Shown here one piece after another: positions 11,539-23,114 of a DNA stretch of 64,000 bases. Origin of the DNA: Stropharia rugosoannulata (lineage: Eukaryota; Basidiomycota; Agaricomycetes; Agaricales; Strophariaceae); contig JANCIK010000002.1 in assembly GCA_028532985.1 (NCBI GenBank), positions 3,534,001-3,598,000 of the forward strand, written 5' to 3'. The translations under genes and the position numbers were made by a program. How positions within the stretch are numbered: the stretch's first letter is position 1; the number at the start of each line of letters is the position of its first letter. The notes below the pieces were generated by a model, which saw only the letters and a list, made by a program, of their open reading frames with translations, did no database searches and was not told where the DNA came from.

Positions 11539-14500
11539 TTATATGATAGATGTCGGCACCATGAACACCCCGCCGGTGGGCATCGATGCTCCCTTAGTGA
11601 TCGTGTTCGCAAGCACGCGACGCTTCTCCTCCCAAGCTTTCAGAGCACGCAGGAGCTGGATGATCTTGTCTCTCTTGCCTTGGCGGACGTCGTTGATGCT
11701 GACGCTGCCCATCTTCACGTCGTTGTCCAGCAAGAAGTCGAACAACCGGAAGAGCCCGTCCAGCTTGTCGTCGTTTGGATCCGTAGGGAAAGCCGAGTCG
11801 GGCACAGGAGGTGATGACGGACGGCCCTTGATCGACTCTGCAAGGCGCAGGAGTGCAAGACCCCCACATAGCGGGCCATGGACGTCCGTTATTTGCAGAT
11901 GATCAGGAAGGTGACCATTCGCCCACTCGATGAGGGCGTCGTCAACAGCTACATTTGTCTATTCCAAAATCAGTAAACAGTCTACCTCCAGTAGTAGTGA
12001 AAGACTCACTGCTGTTCGGACTGAGCTTGTCCTTCTCATCTCTCTCGACGGCCTCGGTGGCGCTCCTCGTGGGGTAGTGGGAGCATAAGCTCCTACCCCG
12101 TTCGTTTCCTGGGTCGCCATCGTTTCGGTACTGAAGAACGAATCCAACTTCCCCCTGTCCAAGTCTTTCCCGTTCGCTGCTCCGTCGCCGCTGGCAAGGC
12201 CCATGAGCACCCGCGCGTCGCGACTAGACAGCTGATCAGGGTGTTCGCGCCGTAGGGCTTTCTGCGTCGCGTCCCGCGCAGTTGGTGACGGCGGACGCGG
12301 TGCTGGATTCATGGCTTGGGCTACAACAAGAGGGATGGTAGGTATGTTGCATGACGATACGACTGGTTCTTAAAAAAATGCATCAATACTGATATTATAG
12401 TCATCGAGAGGATGGTACACATACTCGTATAATCACGCCCGATTGTAGCCTTCATGATTGCCTTCATCCAGTCTCGGATAGCCGTCTTCTCGTCTGAGCT
12501 GAAATAGTGGGTCTTGTCCTGATCATGGTCAATCCTGAAGCCGTATCGACCAGGGTCAACATTCTCATCCACAGTTACTTTGTAGCCTGTGATATGAATA
12601 TAACCCTTGATCTTCGTTTCCTACTCCGCCAACAACGTTGAATAAGCATACACCTATAACATTTCAAGTTATCACTGACCGATTTGTTGTTGCTCTTTAG
12701 GCAGTAAAGATGCGGTCCTTTCAGAATGAAGTATCTCAGCTTCCAAGCATTATACTTGTCACCCTTCTTGCGCATCCAGCCCGTGTGGTCCGGCTCGCCG
12801 ATCTGCTCCAAAATATTCTGCCCTTGCTTGATCTGTCCCGCTGATCCGTTGAGCGAGTCCTTGTCTTCCACAAGTGCAGCTACGCCTTCTGACTTTGACA
12901 ACGTGCGCTTCCTCAGCATGCTGTGACTCTTCCCGTCGCCCTTCTCCGAGCCATCGGTGACGGACCCGATGAGTGTATCTTTCGGCGACCCGTTTTCACT
13001 AAACGAGCGGTGGGACATCGATGAGACCTTACGCAGTCCTGCACCGGACAGCCTAGGCAGACTGAATTTACTGTGTTTTTCCTGCACATCCTCACTAGTG
13101 CTAAAGAAATCCAGCATACGAGCATAAGTCATAAAATTGCTGGGGGAAAAAGATAACGCACGTAGGTGGTGGTTTGCGGCTCTTGCCCAAGGTACTTAGC
13201 GTGCCTCCAAAAATGCTTAGTCTGTCTGCATGTCGACCACCGTCGATGCTCTTCTTATTACGTGCATGTCGGCTCCCAAGACTTGACGAGTCCCGGTCCT
13301 TGTCCTTGCTATCCTTGCTATCTCTGTCCTTCGATTCCTTGCTTGCTTTTAGGCTATCCTTGTCCTTCAGTTCTTTGTCAGGGGTATCACGAACTGTTGG
13401 GGATGGAATAGGGGAAAAGCGTGAGGAGTGAGGGAGAGACGAAGATGAATCGTGTGAACGACCGAAGAGGCGCCGCCGCACGCTCTTTGCAGTAGGGGCA
13501 ATGTCACCCTTTTAAAGAAGGTTAGTCTGTGTCAAAAGTGCAGTATGAAATGCACGACTAACATCGCTCAAATGGCCCCGCTCGTCATCTTCAGCATTGA
13601 CAGGGACAACAAGGTTCTTCCCATTCGATTCCTTGAGATTACCCTCGCTCGGGGAAAGTGATAGCTGCGCAGGCCGTGTCTTCTATTTTAAGAAGTGGAT
13701 GAGTAAAAAAGAGAGAAGGGGAAACATTCATGCATACCCCTTCAAGAGATGCCATAGCAATGGCCAGACCTGCGTCTGCACTAGCACCAGGGGCGCCAGG
13801 CACGACCTTGCCGTCCACTGCAGGCGGCGCAAACGACTCCGCAGGTACAGGCATGCCCTCTTGCAATGCGCCGAATTGATTAGTAAACCCGTATGCCTGT
13901 CCATTGAACGATGACGCATGAGGGCTCGGAACAATGTACGACTGGCCAAGCCCAGAGCCAGGGAATGAGTGGTGGCTATGGGTCATACTCTGTGTACGCG
14001 AGTGAGGCTGCGACTGATACGACTGTTGCTGGTGCTGTTGTGAAATGTGTGAATGCACACTAGTGGTGTGGTGAAGTTGCATAGGGGAAGCGGATGCAGA
14101 ATGTGGGTCGTATTCGACAGATGGGGGGCGGCGCAGCTCAGCGATGGCATTAGCTATACGCATGCGCTTGCCAAATGCCATGATGCCGATTTCAGATTTG
14201 AGGAGGTTGACATCGAGCTCTAGCAGAACATCACCTGTAATTTCTTGTTCTGGAGCAAAGTAAATGTTAGTAAAAGGAGAAAGAACAAGGACACAACTTT
14301 ACCTATAAACTTGTCACAGACATCTGTGTCGAAGCCTTTGCCCTTCAACCATTCAATAACTTCATCGACAGTCCATTCTGTAGGATGCTTTTTCTTCAAG
14401 TCTGAAACAGCTGACACCGACTGTTGCACTTGCTGTGGTGCAGTAATGATGGGAGCTCCCATGTTGGGCGCTGACGAAGACGATACTATGCTGTTGTGCT

Positions 14501-15734
14501 TTGAGTGTAAAGTGTTATTAAACTGTGTAGATGCTTGTGGTGATGGCAGCCCAGTCACTACAAGTGTCTCGCGCACAACTGGAACACTAGCATGTTTCTC
14601 TTCCGTGGTTAAGGGAACGGCAGCAGGGGCAATGGCAAGAAAAGCGGGTGTTTCTGGGGTAGGGTACGATTGGCGCTCAGGAGTTGCTGGCCTGTCAGCC
14701 TCCTTTATTGTGGTTATTTGAGGAACGGGCTCGACAGTAGCGGGAGGTGGAGCGAATGTCGGGAATGATAATGTTGCTGCTGTTGCCGTTGGTACCTGTG
14801 ATTCGTCGGGTGGGGGCATATCGAGCTGTGTCTCTCCTGCAGTCAACGACGATGCATGAGTTTCCGTTTCTGCCTTGCCCGAACTTTCTTTCTCGTAGGC
14901 ACTGTTGGCTTCCTCGGGTTCCTCTGTTTCATCCTCTTCCAAAATATAAGAGTGGGGCCTATTCATCCTGCTCGCACGTGTGTAGTCCTCGTCCTCGCTC
15001 TCGTCACTGAGTTCGACTTCGATTGGAGGAGCGATTGACCGACGGATGCTCGAGGTATCGCCACTGACCAACATAGCTTCAAGCTTCTCCGCCTCCGCTA
15101 TAGCTCGGCGTGCCTTGGCTGCCAACTTCTCTCGCGCCGATTTATGCCAATCGTCGCCTGACACACCGTCCGAGGGGCCGTCAATATCGCTTATATCGTA
15201 GTCAGTATCTGTGTCTCCGCCTTCTCGACTGCTTGCAAAGCTGAAGCTGCGTCCACCGTCGCCGTCGCCCCCACCAGCACCGCGCCCGAGCTGCTCGATG
15301 GCTTTCTGCACGTCGGTCATCGTCGCCTTCATGACCTCATTGTCGGGCACGGGGCCATCCTTCAAAGAATCTGCGTCGGCATGACTTGCGCTGAGGTCAC
15401 TTTCATAGCCGTCGCCATTGCCGTTGAGGAATGCTGCAGGGGGCTGTTTAGGGACCGGAGAGACGATACTTGAGGACTCCGGTTGCGCGGGGTTACCCTC
15501 GGTGTCATTGGAGGCAGATGTCGTCGGCTGCGCTGTTGTCGCTGCAGGGGGAGCTGGGGCAGTATAACTCACAGGGAACAAGCCGACCTTCCCAGCAAGA
15601 TTACGGCCCTGCCACCAACCATCGCCATAAAGGTCGTCCTTCTCAACAACCTCGATGCGCTCGCCCGCGTGAAAGGTCACCTCGTCTTCATGTTCTGGGA
15701 GAAAGTCGTGTAGTGCATAGACATACTCAGGCAT
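11539..15734 (-). CDS. Boi-type polarity scaffold: SH3, SAM, PH and a C-terminal CH-like domain
   Basis: A large scaffold protein of roughly 1,200 residues in about ten exons. Residues 1-58 form an SH3 domain (YVYALHDFLPEHEDEVTFHA, DGWWQGRNLAGKVGLFP). A long acidic/Ser/Pro linker follows. A SAM domain at about 445-510 reads WTVDEVIEWLKGKGFDTDVC then EIGIMAFGKRMRIANAIAEL. After Gln/His- and Lys/Asp/Ser-rich linkers (KDSKDKDRDSSS) comes a PH domain (HTGWMRKKGDKYNAWKLRYF through YFSSDEKTAIRDWMKAIMKA). This order matches yeast Boi1/Boi2 and fission-yeast Pob1, which act at sites of polarised growth and exocytosis. The last two exons (ALIEWANGHLPDHLQI, GGLALLRLAESIKG, LFRLFDFLLDNDVKMGSVSI, DKIIQLLRALKAWEEKR) read like a calponin-homology domain, an addition not in the yeast proteins. 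The stop is at 11539. Confidence 0.9.
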
Positions 15735-16502
15735 CTAGGGGGCTCTAGTCGCAGCTGTCGCTGGTAGATGACGAAGACCGTGAGGGGGCTTGAGAATGGA
15801 TGTAGCAATTAAGCCGGAAGTGGGAAAAAGTGAATTAGGAGGATCGGTGAGGACGGCAAAAAGACGAATGATAGCTGTGCTTAGTGGATGGAAAGGACGG
15901 AGGAGCTAGTAGTAGCGTCTACTAGAGTCTGCATAGACTAGGACTGCGACAAGAAGAGTCCCGTCTGATATCTCACTACATATTTCCGCCAAGCTCCGAT
16001 TCCACGTGAGACTGCGCTCTCGTTCCACTCTCCTCACACCATTTTCCCACTCGCTGTCTTGACTCTTGACTTTATTTCCCGGAGTCCCTCTGAGACACAC
16101 TGAAATTTCCCATCTGCCATCCTCCGTGACGCTTTTCTGCCAATTGCAAACATGACTAAATGTCCACATTCTTTGCTATAAATAGATGACGATCACACAA
16201 TTGAGAGTATGTAATTCACATCAACCAAGTCGTCGCCGACCAGTCTTGAATTATTATCGAGTCTATGTATGATGGGAGTGGTTTATAGGAGACAATCGTG
16301 TGGCTGGACAGTGGACACGAGGGCAAGTTATCCATTAGGATCAGCAGGTAACAATATATGCAATCGATATTTGAGACGGCTTGCATATCCATCAGAACCA
16401 AATCAGAACCCTTGTTGCACCATAGGCGCCGAAGAGACGTTTCAAAACGCATCTAGTGTAGTCGAACATATAAATTCATTCTCAGTCACTTGAAGAGTAA
16501 AA
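15735..16502. other. Intergenic region 5' of the Boi-like gene
   Basis: Upstream of the leftward Boi-like gene and downstream of the next leftward gene. Contains a C/T-rich stretch near 16000-16110. No gene recognised. Confidence 0.5.
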
Positions 16503-17189
16503 TCAAGACAAAGGGGGAACAGATACTAAGGGCCGCGACTCCGAACTTGCTCGCGAATCCTCTTCAATGTCATCGGCCTTCCGCTTGCCCTTACTCTTCG
16601 CCGATTCCACCGACTCGACAGCAGTGGGCGGGGCATTGTCGTCTTCATCGTATATTAAAGGACGCGCAAACGTGATTGGCTTAAGATCACCTGTTAAACC
16701 ATAATTAAAAGATCTCGCCCAACGATCATACAGCACGGATAAAAGGATGGCAGCTGGGCGAGGCACGTCCATGCTCACCTGTGGCGCGATCCCTAAACTG
16801 CAGATACAGGGTGTCCCAGCCCGCGAGCCCGTGGTCCTTGATAGCTGTTGCCGTGTCCAGAGGCTCATATTTTCCTGTCGGTTTGCCTCTTTCTTTGACG
16901 GCTCGACATAGCTCAAAGTCATTTTCCGTTTCTACGTCAATTTCCGGGGGCTCCATAGCCATGACGTCTAAGGAATCATGGGCCACATTAGATTTGAGAG
17001 CAGACAGCGTTTCAGATTTCATTTCAGACAGCAGTGTTGTAGGAGCTAGTCCTGAGTGCATAATGGTAAGCTTGTGTGTTTTAACTTGGATGTGATAGAC
17101 TCTAGAAAAGCGGGGCGGGGGCTGCAAAGCGTTAACAATACTGGCGCGAGCTACAAACCGCGTCGAATACTCACCATATAATGACTCAT
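16503..17189 (-). CDS. Conserved small protein, possibly ubiquitin-like fold
   Basis: Three exons give about 180 residues. A tiny first exon (MSHYM) at 17175-17189 joins in phase 0 to PPPRFSRVYHIQVKTHKLTI, continuing SEMKSETLSALKSNVAHDSL and DNDFELCRAVK-like text, then LAGWDTLYLQFRDRATG, and after an intron DLKPITFARPLIYDEDDNAP to a Lys/Ser-rich tail (SKGKRKADDIEEDS) ending at 16503. The N-terminal 'Y-H-I-x-V-K-T-H-K-L-T-I' followed by a helix resembles a beta-grasp (ubiquitin-like) start, which is inference from pattern only. The basic tail could be a nuclear signal. The function is not known to me. It is head-to-head with NDUFA8 (217 bases apart). Confidence 0.72.
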
Positions 17190-17406
17190 TTCGAATCCTG
17201 CGAGAAATAGCTTAAAGATACAGTTTTATAAAGTAGGAGGAAGAAAACCAATATGACAGCCTGACGGTATAATGAGAGTTAGTAATGTGCAGCTCGAGCG
17301 TTGGTAGCATATTGTAATTCCAACTCCGCTAAATAATTCCCACTGCATCTGCCCCTCCTCCGAACACAACCGTCGTCACCGTTCTCTCAATAAGCGCGCG
17401 TTGACC
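17190..17406. promoter_or_regulatory. Short bidirectional promoter region
   Basis: Only 217 bases separate the start codons of the leftward small protein and rightward NDUFA8, so both promoters must share or overlap here. The last 70 bases before NDUFA8 are C/T-rich (ctgcccctcctcc), a common feature of basidiomycete transcription start regions. Confidence 0.45.
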
Positions 17407-18188
17407 ATGGCCGATACCTCTTCTCCGTCTACCACACAGGCTCTTCCGCAGGTCGACGAAGTCGGGCTGACCAGCGCACCGCTAAAGAGCTCCGCCTTCT
17501 TCATCGGCGCGTACTGCAAGGAATACAATGGTTTGTCTGCAGTCTCCGTCTAATCAAACAAGAAGTCCCAAGTTAATAGGATGAACTGTGTCGTTGTGGC
17601 ATAATTCGCACACTTAGAGGATTTTGTTCTTTGCAAGAACGAGAACCGGGATCCTGCTCATTGCTTGAAGGAGGGACGAAGGGTGACGCGCTGCGCGATC
17701 GACCTGTAAGCATCTTGGTATTTTACAGAAACTATCACAGTGATAACCTCAACAACATGACAGTATTACTAAAATGAGGGAGAATTGCGGAAAGCAGTTT
17801 GACGCGCACTGGGAATGTTTAGAGAAGAAAAACCATGTACGTTATTATTCCGCCCAGAGTACCCGACGACGACGTCTCCGAGCCTCGTTACCTTCACGAA
17901 GCTGGAAACAATGTCCGAACCACCTCTTTATCACATTATGTGACTTGAAGCGAGAAAATAACATCTTTCCGTATGTAGGAATTATACCTGTGTCGCAAAC
18001 CCGAACGGGCTCTGAACTCGTGCATGTTCGAAAAGCTCGTAAGTCTCCTAGGTCAAGTGCATCATCCTCTCACTAACCGCTCTACACTCGTCTCTTAGGG
18101 ACTCACCAAGACTATTCCCGGCTCGCCACCAGGCCAGACGCCAATACACGAAGTTCAGAATCCCATTTACAAGGCCGTACAGAAGTAG
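17407..18188 (+). CDS. NDUFA8: NADH:ubiquinone oxidoreductase 20.8 kDa subunit (NDUFA8-like)
   Basis: Accessory subunit of mitochondrial complex I, located on the intermembrane-space side and imported by the disulfide relay. The start MADTSSPSTTQALPQVDEVG leads to SSAFFIGAYCKEYNEDFVLC. CX9C pairs are visible: C-KNENRDPAH-C, C-GKQFDAHWE-C and C-RKPERALNS-C, spread over short exons. The C-terminus is GLTKTIPGSPPGQTPIHEVQ NPIYKAVQK, with the stop at 18186-18188. Length is about 165-170 residues, near the family norm. At least four introns separate the exons, and each junction preserves the cysteine spacing. Confidence 0.95.
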
Positions 18189-18413
18189 ACAGCACACTGT
18201 CCGTGTTGTAGAGTTGCGTCTTCTGTATTAGAAGAATAACAGGAGATCACCTTCACGTATACCAATTTGTGAAGGGATGACATTGCAAGCGAGAGACGAA
18301 GGCAAGCCCTAGTGGACTCTACTTGGACTGAAGAAGATAAACCATTGAATTTGACTACGTATTGCTAGCATGATTCTAGAAAACAAACACAGCGGAACTA
18401 AGAGATAGCAACA

Positions 18414-21400
18414 TCATGCAGCAGTACAAGTCTTCTTGTGCATCTTCCAGTCAGCTTTTTGGCATTCGCGTGAACAGTACTGTGTCTTCTTGCATACTGA
18501 ACAGTGTTGAAGGGATGGTTTTCCGGCCCCACCACATCGTGCACAAGAAGCGATATTCATGCTGAGATTCTCCATCCTCTCCTTCACCGTATCATTAAAG
18601 TCCTTTGGGAAAGCGAAGCTAAAAAGTGGGCCAATTGCAACTCGAGTCGCCTCCTTCCAAAATACCCGCCATTCAGGAGCATTTCCAAATGTCCCGAGGT
18701 TCTTTCCCTTTCCACAACTGCATAGTGGACTGGCGTCCGGTCCTTCCATAGCAACTGGTATACCGTGCCTCATGTACTCGCATCTCTTGGTGTGTTTCCA
18801 TGTTCGACATCGCTCAGCAAGGCAGGGCCAGAGCAAGCGCCATGCCCTAGCCTCGTCCGATTGCGTGTAAACCTCCAAAAATCTCCTCCGATCGAGAAGC
18901 GTTTGTATGCCTGTCACTAATTTGTCCATGATGCCTGTTGTTAGAGGTACAACGCATGCGTCAAGGACCAGAGTGTGGTGATCTAAATCGAATTTGAGTT
19001 CATTGATGAACAAAAGTGTATGTATACCGCCATCATCTGGATTTGAGAGCCCAATCACGGTTGGTCGATACCCCGAAGGATCAAGTTGCAATCCAGCGAA
19101 TTTCAAGAGCATAACCACTATGCTTTCTTTCAATTGGACCAGTACCCCTTGCTTTGTTTGATCCGGATCATTTCTAGCTCGATACTCTTCGTCGGAGAAC
19201 ACGGTTCGAGCATGGACGGGTAGCCACTCGAGGTGTTCGACTGGAGTTGGAAGTGATAAAGCAGGAAGCACATCCAAGTTGACGTAATGTATGTTCAAGA
19301 GATTGAACTCGTTGCTACTGTGACGAATCATTGGGAACATGCTCATAGACATATTATTGAAGTCGCTGTAGTCTGTCCGTACAGGCGCTTCAATCTATGT
19401 TTGGAACACTGCGATTTAGCGACTTTTTCGAAAATATAATATAGGGAGGTAAATACCTCAATGTAAGACGACTTGCGAGCGATACGCGTTTTTACGTGGC
19501 GTCCGTAAACAGAGATAGGCAGATTAAGATCATAGGAATGAGGCCCGAAAGCGATGCGAAATACAGAGTCTCCAATGTCTCTAGTAACCACTTCTGCCCC
19601 TTGACGGAGTGCATTGATAGCTTCTATGTTTTCGATTGTCTTCCTAGTTACAAGCGCGGTCACCTTTTTCTTAGAAGAATCAAAAAGTGCAGAAACTATC
19701 ATTGTGTTGTCCGGAGATTCACCGAGAGAAATAGGAACCTGGCGAAAGAGTCCAATTTCTCGCAAGTTGTTGGGACGGTGTCTTGTCACCTGAAGGTGTT
19801 CTGAATCGGTCAAAAGTGTCGAGTATATGGTGAGTTGAAATCCTAATTTGTTTGCGAGAGCTTTTATCGACATAGGCGTATTCCTTATGAAAAGTCCAAA
19901 CCGGGTAGCAGCAGGGTCAACTGTCAATATCCACGCGGGTATATAAACGCTTGCAATGAGGTCGGAGGTACCATTCCACCCCCGGTCATCTTGCTTTATC
20001 GTGACTTGTGGTTCACCATCAACGTACGTCGTGATGGCTTTGCCGAACAGTAGTTGGACAGATGAATGAATATTATGGAAGGCGCCGGGCGTAGACCAGG
20101 AAATTGATTCGCATTGCACAATGGGAGTCATGATTTTGTCTGCGTCCATCTCCTCCAAAGGTCTGAGTTTTTCTCTGGGAATTGTCAAAACAATGCAGAC
20201 AACGGGTGGGATGCTCTTCCATCCATTGTATTTGTCGTGGTCTGAACGGACGCTTTCCAGGTAGTCAGGCTGAAAAACCGTTAGAGTATGAAGGCCTCGC
20301 TGGGTTAAATGGCACATCAAGTCCTGAAAATTGTTACTCCCCATTAAAAGACTACGGTCTTGTGCCACAAAATCGATTAAGCGGTTCATCATATCTGACC
20401 AGTTGACGCATACTCTCTCCTTGATTAAAGCTAGAAACGCAGCATAGGCACCCCTCGTGTAATGGATATTACTCATCTTGTGGAAGGCTGATAGATTACC
20501 GATGTTTCTGAAGTTTTCTGCCTGATTCTCATCCGAGAACATCTGCAAGTACAGCGAAAACAAGTACGATGCCAAGTCTTTGCTGTCCCATGAGACACGA
20601 AATGCCTCGAGCTTATAATCGCAGGTAAGTTCGGCGACTTCTATGGGAGCGATTACATTGGAATGGAAACGCCACGAGGTAATGTCCTGAGATTGGCCGG
20701 ATACAAGACTGGCATATAATTTCTCCTGGGTATTGCAGTTCATGGTGAAGTGCCACATATGAGATGAAGGCGTGACACCTAACAAAAGAGCCAGAGTTGT
20801 TATATCAGAGAAAATGGCTTGGTCAAGGGGGGGTATTTCTTTGTGAACAGTAGAGTGAGTGCGTATCAAAGCGTGTGTGTGTAACACGGCCCAAGGCTCG
20901 CGTCGTAGGAGCGGTACCGCTGAAACGAGTAGGTTGAGAAGGCCGGTATGGTCTGATAGGTTTGAGGTGTCGATGATACTAAATGACAACGGAGCTCGCT
21001 CTTCTGAATGAAAGTAATCCACTTCGTCAAAAATAATTTGGGACGCGCTCCATGGATGTGAATAAATTCCGGTTTTCACGTCTTGGGTGACAGCAACACT
21101 GCGTAGGGCACGGCAAAAAGAAAGAGCTTCTCCGACAAAAAAGCGAATCTTGAGGCTGATTTGGGTGTTAGAGATTCGCGCCTTGAATGAAATACACCAA
21201 GTCGAGAATTGCGCTTGACATCCATCTGTGAGATCCTCGATTGTGACATAGTTTTTAGACGCCAAAGTAGACGCCAGATGAAAAGCAAGTAGTGGATCAG
21301 TTCCGTAGTGCACATTGAACCTCCTACCCGCCATGGAATATACGAAAGTGGGATTTAGATGAGATAGTGGCTTATTTAATGATCCATTCGTATTAGACGG

Positions 21401-22160
21401 GGCAGTTCCAGATGTCCAGTATGACGCAAAATATCGAGAACCTTTATCCAACATCGAGGGCGACAAAGGTCCAGCCGATCGTAAAGAGCTAAGATTTCCA
21501 ACGCCATATTGTTCGCGTACTGATTTCATCCCAGAAGTAAATTCCGTATTGATGGCTTTCTTTTCGGTAACTGACAAGGTTTCAAAATTCAAATAGTCGA
21601 CCCAATGGCGGCGAATGTCGATCAGGGATTGCTCAGTGCAGAATCCGATAAATTGACCATAGCTCGACTTCCTCCAGGTATTCATATCTACTGCGGCTTG
21701 AACAAGGTTGCTGCATTGGGTACGAAGGGTTGTATAAGAGTGGTCGTCCAGAAAAAAATGAAAGAAGATAGGCCATGCGTCGCTCGGCTTTACTCCATCA
21801 AAAATCATCGTCAGTAATATGATGTTACGAGCTTAAATAAAAAGTGAGCTTAAAAGAATAACGGACGCTGGAGAAAGTACCTAGCACCGCAGGTTCCCAG
21901 TCACAGCAGGTAAAATCCATGCGCCTACCCTCTGAAAAACCGTCAGTAGATTCAATAGATATGAAACTAAAGAAAGGCTAACCTGGAGAAAGGTCGGCAT
22001 ATATGGTGTAAAGAATATTGCGGGGGTCACCAGACCCCAGGAGCAGAATATCTGCGGGTTTTCCTGGTGATAAATCTTGCGTCAGACAAACCGGGGGTGT
22101 ATTTCCTATCGGGTAGTAAAATGTTTTTTTAGGCCAGATAACAGGGTGTGGGTGAGCCAT
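18414..22160 (-). CDS. DUF4470 / MYND zinc-finger protein (Agaricomycete family)
   Basis: A protein of about 1,190 residues. Exon 1 (start 22158-22160) encodes MAHPHPVIWPKKTFYYPIGN and CLTQDLSPGKPADILLLGSG DPRNILYTIY, the DUF4470 N-terminal domain; after short introns it continues RRMDFTCCDWEPAVLARNII. A very long exon (about 820 codons, 19343-21808) carries a large uncharacterised middle region. The last exon ends with a MYND finger: CARCGGAGKPSLQHCSVCKK TQYCSRECQKADWKMHKKTC, with all eight Cys/His ligands. The junction at about 19340-19400 (SYIE to IEAPVRTDYSDFNNM) joins frames that otherwise look like two genes. MYND fingers bind proline-rich peptides; the role of this family is not known. 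The stop is at 18414. Confidence 0.9.
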
Positions 22161-23114
22161 ATTCCTGTAAGAGTGAGTACGCGTGTTAGAGTAAGGCAAT
22201 TCTAGTGGGTTGGGTAGATTGCAGAGCAGCGTGGCGCACTGGTCATATAGGTGGGGAAATGATAGGCGCCCAGAGAAGCATCCGTTCCCGTGCAGTTGCG
22301 GCATTCATTTTGTGTGAAAGTTGCCTAGAAGGTCGTGCTGCGGCATCGCAATATAAATGCGCCTGAGTATCCAATATACCATGCGGAAGAACCAGACATG
22401 TTAAGCTGCGGACAGATAGGTGAAGCAAGTTGGAAGCAAGCCAGATGAAGTAACAAATCCTCGCAAACCAAGCGAGAATTCATTGGGTTAGAGCATTTTC
22501 GTAGACATGTTTCGGCACCAGGACGACTGGTCAATGCGAAGATCTGAGACGGCGAACTTTCGAACAAGGTTCGGCTGAGTTCAGGTTGGATTCAGGAGTA
22601 AGCGCAACAAATCTAGCCGTGTCACTTATGCGTTACGTTCGCAGCTCGCGCCTCTTTGTTCCGTCGTCACGACCTTCCGATTTGCGTGCAGCGTATGCAA
22701 GTATCAATATGCTTGTAGGAATCCTCAAAACTTAACATACCCTAAGGACACGGGAGAAATGAGAACACCGAGTAATGAGGAGCGCTGCAAGAAAGTTAAA
22801 TTGGTTTGAACAACACTCACTAGTCTTCGATATGCATACATATTACATACTTATGCTGAATTTTGGAGTCTAGAGGTTGGAAATGTATACAGTACGCTCT
22901 ACAGGAAGTACGTCTATCGTATCGACATCGCACAAGTACTGTTCTTATGTGCGTGACATGGTTATCATTCATCATCTAGTCAAGGCATTCAGCAACTGCC
23001 CTTCAATCTTCAATGCACATCTGCTTCATTTTCTTCAAGTACCCTTGTTACTGGTTTCGTGATTTGCGAGCCGCTTAGTACGCATCGTTTACATGCCGAC
23101 TGTGGTTCCACCAC
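22161..23114. other. Intergenic region upstream of the MYND gene
   Basis: About 950 bases between two leftward genes. Only short chance frames are present. No repeat, tRNA or recognisable gene remnant was seen. Confidence 0.5.

Noticed and set aside
18414..21808. Two separate genes (312 and 821 codons).
   Set aside because: A 58-base intron near 19340-19460 joins them in frame. DUF4470 at the start and MYND at the end are the known single-protein layout.
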